The translations under genes were made by a program, and so were the position numbers. From the NCBI GenBank assembly GCA_028818695.1, contig JAPPNK010000034.1, positions 1-10,769 of the forward strand: 10,769 nt of DNA, given 5' to 3'. The notes under the pieces were generated by a model. The model was not told the origin of the DNA, searched no databases, and worked only from the letters and a program-made list of their open reading frames with translations. This document shows positions 7,524 through 10,769 of this stretch, in pieces. The DNA comes from Candidatus Poribacteria bacterium (GTDB taxonomy: Bacteria > Poribacteria > WGA-4E > GCA-2687025). Positions within the stretch are counted from its first letter, which is position 1. Each line of letters opens with the position of its first letter.

Positions 7524-8963
7524 ATGAACATTGTTTTGATCGTGATCGATACATTGCGCTACGACGCGCTCGGCGTCAATGGAAACGAGCGGGCGCATAC
7601 GCCCAATATGGATCGGCTTGCGTCCTCCGCATGGGCGTTTGACAATGCTTACAGCGCCAGCTTTCCGACGATACCTTTTCGGAACGACGCCATGCGCGGG
7701 GAATACGGCGGACCGTTCCATCCGTGGAAACCGCTTCCGTTCAACGCGCTCACGTTTCCTGAAACGCTTGGGCGCAACGGCTACGCGACGCAGCTGATTC
7801 ATGACACGCCGCATCTTGTGAACGGGGGCCATAACTTCGACTGGCCGTTCCATGCGTGGACGTTTATACGCGGGGCTGAAGTGGACAGGCCATGGATTAC
7901 GGACGGCTTGCCGATGTTGTCGAACTGGAAGCGGGACCCGCTTTTTGATGTCGGCGGCGAATGGAAACCTGCGCCAGGGCTGCGAACCTATATGCGCGCG
8001 AACCGCGCCCGAAAAGACCTCGACGACTGGAACTGCGCCCAGCTGTTCAATGCGTCGGCGCAATTCCTCCGCGACAACGCCGAGCGGGACAACTTCTTTC
8101 TATGGATCGACTGCTTTGATCCGCATGAACCTTGGGACGCTCCGCCTGAATTCATGCGCATGTTTGACCAGACGCCAGGCTACGACGGGCGCATCGACCC
8201 GCGCAGCTTTCAGGCGCGGAACAATTCTCAACTGTCCGAGGCGGGGCGTCGGCGCGTCAAAGCCGCTTATGAGGCAAAAACGGCTTGGGTCGACCATTGC
8301 TTCGGCAAATTCTTGACCGCGCTGGAAGAAACCGGCTTGGATGAGACTACAGCCGTTATTTTAACGGCGGATCATGGCACAAACCTAGGAGAGCGCGGCT
8401 TCTTCGGCAAACGCTCGCCCGTGACAGACGCCGAGGCGCATGTGCCGCTTATCGTGAAGGCGCCGGGAGGCGGGTCGGGACGCTCCAGCGTCATAGTTCA
8501 ACCGCAAGACCTGTTTGCGACGGTTCTTGGTCTAGCGGGGATTCCTCTTGAGGCGGATCTGGACAGCCATAACATTTTGGAAGCGGCGCAGAGCGGTTCG
8601 GGGCAGCGAAAGATCGCGCTGGCTGGCGGGGCGGCGAACCAGTGGCAGCGCCGGCAAAACGGGACGCTCTTCACCGCCTTTGATGGGGAGCGGCGCTTGC
8701 AGGTCGCCGCGCGTCCAGAGAAAAGCGTACTTGGGCGCATCGGCTCCGTTGAAAATGAAACGCAAGCGCATGCGGACATCGCGGCAGATCTGCGCGAGGC
8801 GGCCATTGAGGAGATTGCGCGGCGGGGATTGGATGAGACGTTGGCGGAGTGGCTGCGTTCGGACGGACAGAAGCCGTTTCCGCAGGATGCGTCGTTTTGG
8901 CGCGGGTGGCCCGACCATTCGGGCCACCACGCCTACTTTTCGCGTTTATACGGCGGAGATTAG
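7524..8963 (+). CDS. Sulfatase-fold (alkaline phosphatase superfamily) hydrolase with Thr at the nucleophile position
   Basis: The protein has 479 residues and the sulfatase / alkaline phosphatase fold. N-terminal MNIVLIVIDTLRYDALGVNG gives the metal ligand Asp9 and the family's TPNMDRLA (26-33). WIDCFDPHEPWDAPPEF (194-210) and TADHGTNLGERGFFGK (281-296) supply further metal-site residues (Asp283, His284). Where true sulfatases have C/S-x-P-x-R, this protein reads SFPTIPFR (46-53), that is T49-x-P51-x-R53. Thr cannot be converted to formylglycine, but it is the nucleophile in relatives such as NPP phosphodiesterases and lipoteichoic acid synthase. A phosphoesterase or phosphotransferase activity is therefore at least as likely as sulfatase. 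There is no signal peptide. AAGGAAAG lies 5-12 nt before the ATG. The stop overlaps the convergent LamG stop by 4 bp. A Met/Tyr/Trp-rich central insert (about 105-190) is not assignable. Confidence 0.88.
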   Translation: MNIVLIVIDTLRYDALGVNGNERAHTPNMDRLASSAWAFDNAYSASFPTIPFRNDAMRGEYGGPFHPWKPLPFNALTFPETLGRNGYATQLIHDTPHLVNGGHNFDWPFHAWTFIRGAEVDRPWITDGLPMLSNWKRDPLFDVGGEWKPAPGLRTYMRANRARKDLDDWNCAQLFNASAQFLRDNAERDNFFLWIDCFDPHEPWDAPPEFMRMFDQTPGYDGRIDPRSFQARNNSQLSEAGRRRVKAAYEAKTAWVDHCFGKFLTALEETGLDETTAVILTADHGTNLGERGFFGKRSPVTDAEAHVPLIVKAPGGGSGRSSVIVQPQDLFATVLGLAGIPLEADLDSHNILEAAQSGSGQRKIALAGGAANQWQRRQNGTLFTAFDGERRLQVAARPEKSVLGRIGSVENETQAHADIAADLREAAIEEIARRGLDETLAEWLRSDGQKPFPQDASFWRGWPDHSGHHAYFSRLYGGD

Positions 8964-9745
8964 CGGGTCTCCGCTTTGAGCCGACCCCAGACGGCGGCAG
9001 CCTTTCCCTCAGGGTTCACCGACAGGAAGCCCCGAAGTCCGCCGTCCATGATGTCGTTGATCTCGCCGGCGCTCAGCTCCGAGCTGTAGATCGCGACCTC
9101 GTCCATGCTTCCGTTCGCGTTCACATGGTGGAGCAGCTTATGTCCAATGGCGACATCCTGAACAGCGTTGTCCGTGTCGACGGCGACGGGGTTGCCGGCC
9201 GTCTCCGCCTCTTCGACGCCGTCCACATAGAGCAGGTGGTCTTTGACGCCGTTGCCGCCTTCAGGGTAAACGACAGCGAGATGATGCCATTCTCCGTCGC
9301 ACACGTTTGTTGTACCGTAATGCTGTCCGCCGGAGGTTTCAATGCGCAGGTAGCATTCCGGCGCGGTTCGGTGCGCGCGGATGTAGTACTTCGTTCCGGT
9401 TGCATTCTGCCCCCATTTGACCCATGAATGTTCGATCACGGCGTCGCCTTTCCACCAAAAAATGATCGTGCGGGCGTCCCCTCCGCCGACGCCCTTATAG
9501 CCTGTGATGGTCGCGCCGGCAGTGGCGGAGCCGTCCAACGCCATGAGGCTTCCAAACGGGCCGGACCCTGCGATTGTAGCTCCGTCGCCGAGGAGAGCGT
9601 CTCTCCCTTTTCCGGAGATGTCCTCAACGAGGCCGTCCTCGACCGAATCGAACAGCCATGCCCCTTCCAGTTCCGCCAGCGCCGCTGTGAACGCCGCGAG
9701 CGATCCGATCAAAACAACAGCGTTTATTTGCATCATGCGTTTCAT
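8960..9745 (-). CDS. Secreted LamG (concanavalin A-like) domain protein
   Basis: The protein has 261 residues. Residues 1-24 form a Sec signal peptide: basic MKR, then a hydrophobic core, with probable cleavage after ALA at 22-24. The mature part starts at ELEGAWLFDS. The rest is one LamG / laminin-G-like jelly roll: GAWLFDSVEDGLVEDISGKG near the front, TIIFWWKGD (93-101), CDGEWHHLAVVYPEG (149-163), LLYVDGVEE (171-179) and SMDEVAIYSSELSAGEI (213-229). The only cysteines are C131 and C149, which could pair. A tail, GKAAAVWGRLKAETR (247-261), resembles a short ending I associate with many LamG proteins of Poribacteria-type genomes; its role is unknown. Such domains usually bind carbohydrate or protein outside the cell, but no ligand is known. 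AGGAGG lies 5 nt upstream of the ATG, and a promoter is at 9807-9835. Confidence 0.88.
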   Translation of the reverse strand: MKRMMQINAVVLIGSLAAFTAALAELEGAWLFDSVEDGLVEDISGKGRDALLGDGATIAGSGPFGSLMALDGSATAGATITGYKGVGGGDARTIIFWWKGDAVIEHSWVKWGQNATGTKYYIRAHRTAPECYLRIETSGGQHYGTTNVCDGEWHHLAVVYPEGGNGVKDHLLYVDGVEEAETAGNPVAVDTDNAVQDVAIGHKLLHHVNANGSMDEVAIYSSELSAGEINDIMDGGLRGFLSVNPEGKAAAVWGRLKAETR

Positions 9746-9750
9746 GTTGC

Positions 9751-9776
9751 CCTCCTTTGAGTGTGCGGGTCATTCT
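9751..9776. repeat. Shine-Dalgarno leader shared with the right end, copy 1
   Basis: The + strand reads CCTCCTTTGAG, then TGTGCGGGTCATTCT. It matches 10689-10715 with two C/T substitutions and one single-base indel (24 of 27 columns). On the minus strand it contains the LamG ribosome site. The similarity stops abruptly after CATTCT. Confidence 0.6.
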
Positions 9777-9779
9777 GAT

Positions 9780-9811
9780 TTGACATTCCCGCTGATGTCG
9801 TTCACCATTAT
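9780..9811 (+). promoter_or_regulatory. Possible promoter for the cytochrome gene
   Basis: TTGACA (9780-9785) is a perfect -35. The best -10-like sequence downstream is CATTAT (9806-9811), but the spacer is 20 bp, longer than optimal. It overlaps the -10 of the divergent LamG promoter. Confidence 0.25.
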
Positions 9812-9835
9812 ATTACAAGTAAGGGGAGAAGTAAA
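9807..9835 (-). promoter_or_regulatory. Probable sigma70-type promoter for the LamG gene
   Basis: On the minus strand, TTTACT (9835-9830, 4 of 6) and TATAAT (9812-9807, perfect) are 17 bp apart. The expected start near 9800 gives a leader of about 55 nt ending in AAAGGAGG. The -35 is 3 bp from the divergent cytochrome start codon. Confidence 0.6.
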
Positions 9836-9837
9836 AC

Positions 9838-10635
9838 GTGAAAAAACCGCCCTTTGTTATAACGTTGTTCGTCGCGTCGTTCCTGATGATCGGTTGCGGC
9901 AACAATCCTATTGAACCAACGCCGCCCACGGCGTTCGAACAGGCGGATCTCGTAAGGGGCGGCGCCATGTACGACAAGTGGTGGACGGTTGCAGACGTCA
10001 GCGAGCCGGACGGGGACCACCCGCTGTGGTCGCAACGTCCCGACCAAACGTCCAACAGTCGCTCTGGCGGCGATACATTCCGGTGCAAGGAGTGCCATGG
10101 CTGGGATTACAAGGGGCTGGACGGGGTTTACGGGGCTGGCAGTCACCGAACAGGATTTCCCGGCATCCTAGGGACCGCGAAAGCGCCCCAAGAAATTTTT
10201 AATCTGCTCAAGAACGATCATGAATACGGCTCTCTCGGATTGGATGACGCTGCCCTGTGGGATCTGACCAAGTTCGTTCTCGAAGGCTTGATCGATACGG
10301 CTTTGATCATCGACCAAGAGGGCAAGTTTATCTCCGATGGCGACGGCGGTAAATTGATCTACGACCAGTCGTGTACATCCTGCCATGGCGCGGATGGGCT
10401 AACCAAGCCGTCTGACGCAATACCGGGGCAGCCGGGCGCTCATCCCGACTATGATGAATTCCCGCAAGTAATCGCCAATGAGAACCCTTGGGAATTCCAG
10501 CACAAAACCCGCTTCGGCCAACCAGGAACCGATATGCCCCTTCTAGCGGAGGATGGCATCACAAACGAAGAGCTGGCGAGTTTGGGGGCCTTCGTTCAAT
10601 CGCTGGATATGCCGGAAGAAGACGCGCAGGAGTAA
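9838..10635 (+). CDS. Diheme c-type cytochrome lipoprotein
   Basis: The protein has 265 residues and should carry electrons outside the cytoplasmic membrane; its partner is unknown. The start is GTG at 9838, with GGGGAG (9823-9828) 9 nt upstream. It opens directly into a lipoprotein signal, MKKPPFVITLFVASFLMIGC, whose lipobox MIGC has Cys20 as the lipid-anchored residue. A Pro-rich linker follows (24-32). Domain 1 has AMYDKWWTVADV (43-54), GDHPLWSQRPDQ (59-70) and the heme site CKECH (83-87), followed by GWDYKG and SHRTGFPGI. Domain 2 has the heme site CTSCH (179-183), and Met233 in GTDMPLL is the likely axial ligand. No equally clear axial Met is seen in domain 1, so the first heme may be bis-His or use another ligand. 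The YDKWW...HPLW...CKECHGWDYKG core is recalled from uncharacterised cytochromes of uncultivated bacteria. No cytochrome-maturation gene is nearby. Confidence 0.9.
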   Translation: MKKPPFVITLFVASFLMIGCGNNPIEPTPPTAFEQADLVRGGAMYDKWWTVADVSEPDGDHPLWSQRPDQTSNSRSGGDTFRCKECHGWDYKGLDGVYGAGSHRTGFPGILGTAKAPQEIFNLLKNDHEYGSLGLDDAALWDLTKFVLEGLIDTALIIDQEGKFISDGDGGKLIYDQSCTSCHGADGLTKPSDAIPGQPGAHPDYDEFPQVIANENPWEFQHKTRFGQPGTDMPLLAEDGITNEELASLGAFVQSLDMPEEDAQE

Positions 10636-10636
10636 C

Positions 10637-10681
10637 GCTCGGTTGCCAAGCTGAGCGGTCCGTTGCCCAGCCGCGGTTGGG
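10637..10681 (+). terminator. Tandem hairpins downstream of the cytochrome gene
   Basis: Two small hairpins begin one base after the cytochrome stop codon. GCTCGGTT/AGCTGAGC (10637-10656) has 8 pairs including two G-T pairs and a GCCA loop. CCCAGC/GTTGGG (10666-10681) has 6 pairs including one G-T pair and a CGCG loop. Neither has a T-run, so intrinsic termination is uncertain. They may mark the mRNA 3' end or protect it. Confidence 0.3.
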
Positions 10682-10688
10682 TATGTCG

Positions 10689-10740
10689 CCTCCTTTTGAG
10701 CGCGCGGGTCATTCTCCGACCTCATGCGTAAAGTTGGGAC
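10689..10740. repeat. Composite leader copy without a gene
   Basis: Bases 10689-10715 repeat the LamG leader (9751-9776), and 10720-10740 repeat the 21-bp element of the sulfatase leader (3818-3838), with only 4 bp between the two modules. On the minus strand it reads element, about 22 nt, then AAAAGGAGG. Where LamG has ATG, this copy has ATA (10684-10682), and the sequence beyond runs antisense into the cytochrome gene. No gene is seen to use it; it may be a transposed or remnant leader. Confidence 0.55.
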
Positions 10741-10769
10741 ATTTGAACGAATGATCGCTCTATTGATGG

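Noticed and set aside
7416-8063. Open frame (215 codons) antisense to the tmk/hydrolase junction
   Set aside because: It spans two well-supported genes on the opposite strand and resembles no protein family.

Overview
The gene content suggests an uncultivated, GC-rich bacterium, probably Candidatus Poribacteria or a relative (Latescibacterota or Planctomycetota are alternatives). The reasons are two cytoplasmic sulfatase-family enzymes, a PhyH-type dioxygenase, a Gfo/Idh/MocA oxidoreductase, a secreted LamG protein with a short tail ending in a 'GK..(A/T)xWGxLK' pattern, and a lipid-anchored diheme cytochrome c with a YDKWW / HPLW / CKECHGWDYKG core. The phylum is an inference from gene content; there is no marker gene here except tmk. 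No rRNA, tRNA, CRISPR array, transposase or phage gene is visible.

Layout. Positions 1-151 hold the last 49 codons of an unrecognised + strand gene. Positions 176-2457 form a compact ergothioneine operon, egtB then egtD, 11 bp apart. A formylglycine-type sulfatase lies on the minus strand at 2498-3787; its likely start is a GTG, not the upstream ATG. A 163-bp spacer with an imperfect inverted repeat follows. Then come an unrecognised 179-aa minus-strand protein (3951-4490) and, just upstream of it, a possible 26-codon ORF (4495-4575). A near-consensus promoter precedes a PhyH-family dioxygenase (4731-5561), which ends in a terminator-like hairpin. The next + strand operon has its own promoter: a Gfo/Idh/MocA dehydrogenase (5687-6859), thymidylate kinase starting at the very next base (6860-7501), and a sulfatase-fold hydrolase with Thr at the nucleophile position (7524-8963). 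Its stop codon overlaps the stop of a convergent secreted LamG protein (minus, 8960-9745). A 92-bp divergent region with overlapping promoters separates LamG from the diheme cytochrome lipoprotein (9838-10635).

The last ~80 bp carry a composite of two sequences found elsewhere in the window: the Shine-Dalgarno leader of the LamG gene (9751-9776) and a 21-bp element found upstream of the first sulfatase (3818-3838). No gene follows this third copy. This dispersed leader is the least explained structure here.

How the genes fit together. egtB/egtD should make ergothioneine, a thiol antioxidant. The sulfatase, Gfo/Idh enzyme, PhyH enzyme and T-type hydrolase look like a scavenging set for sulfated or otherwise substituted organic matter (inference). 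The LamG protein and the cytochrome act outside the cytoplasmic membrane. No clear new defence or mobile system was found.
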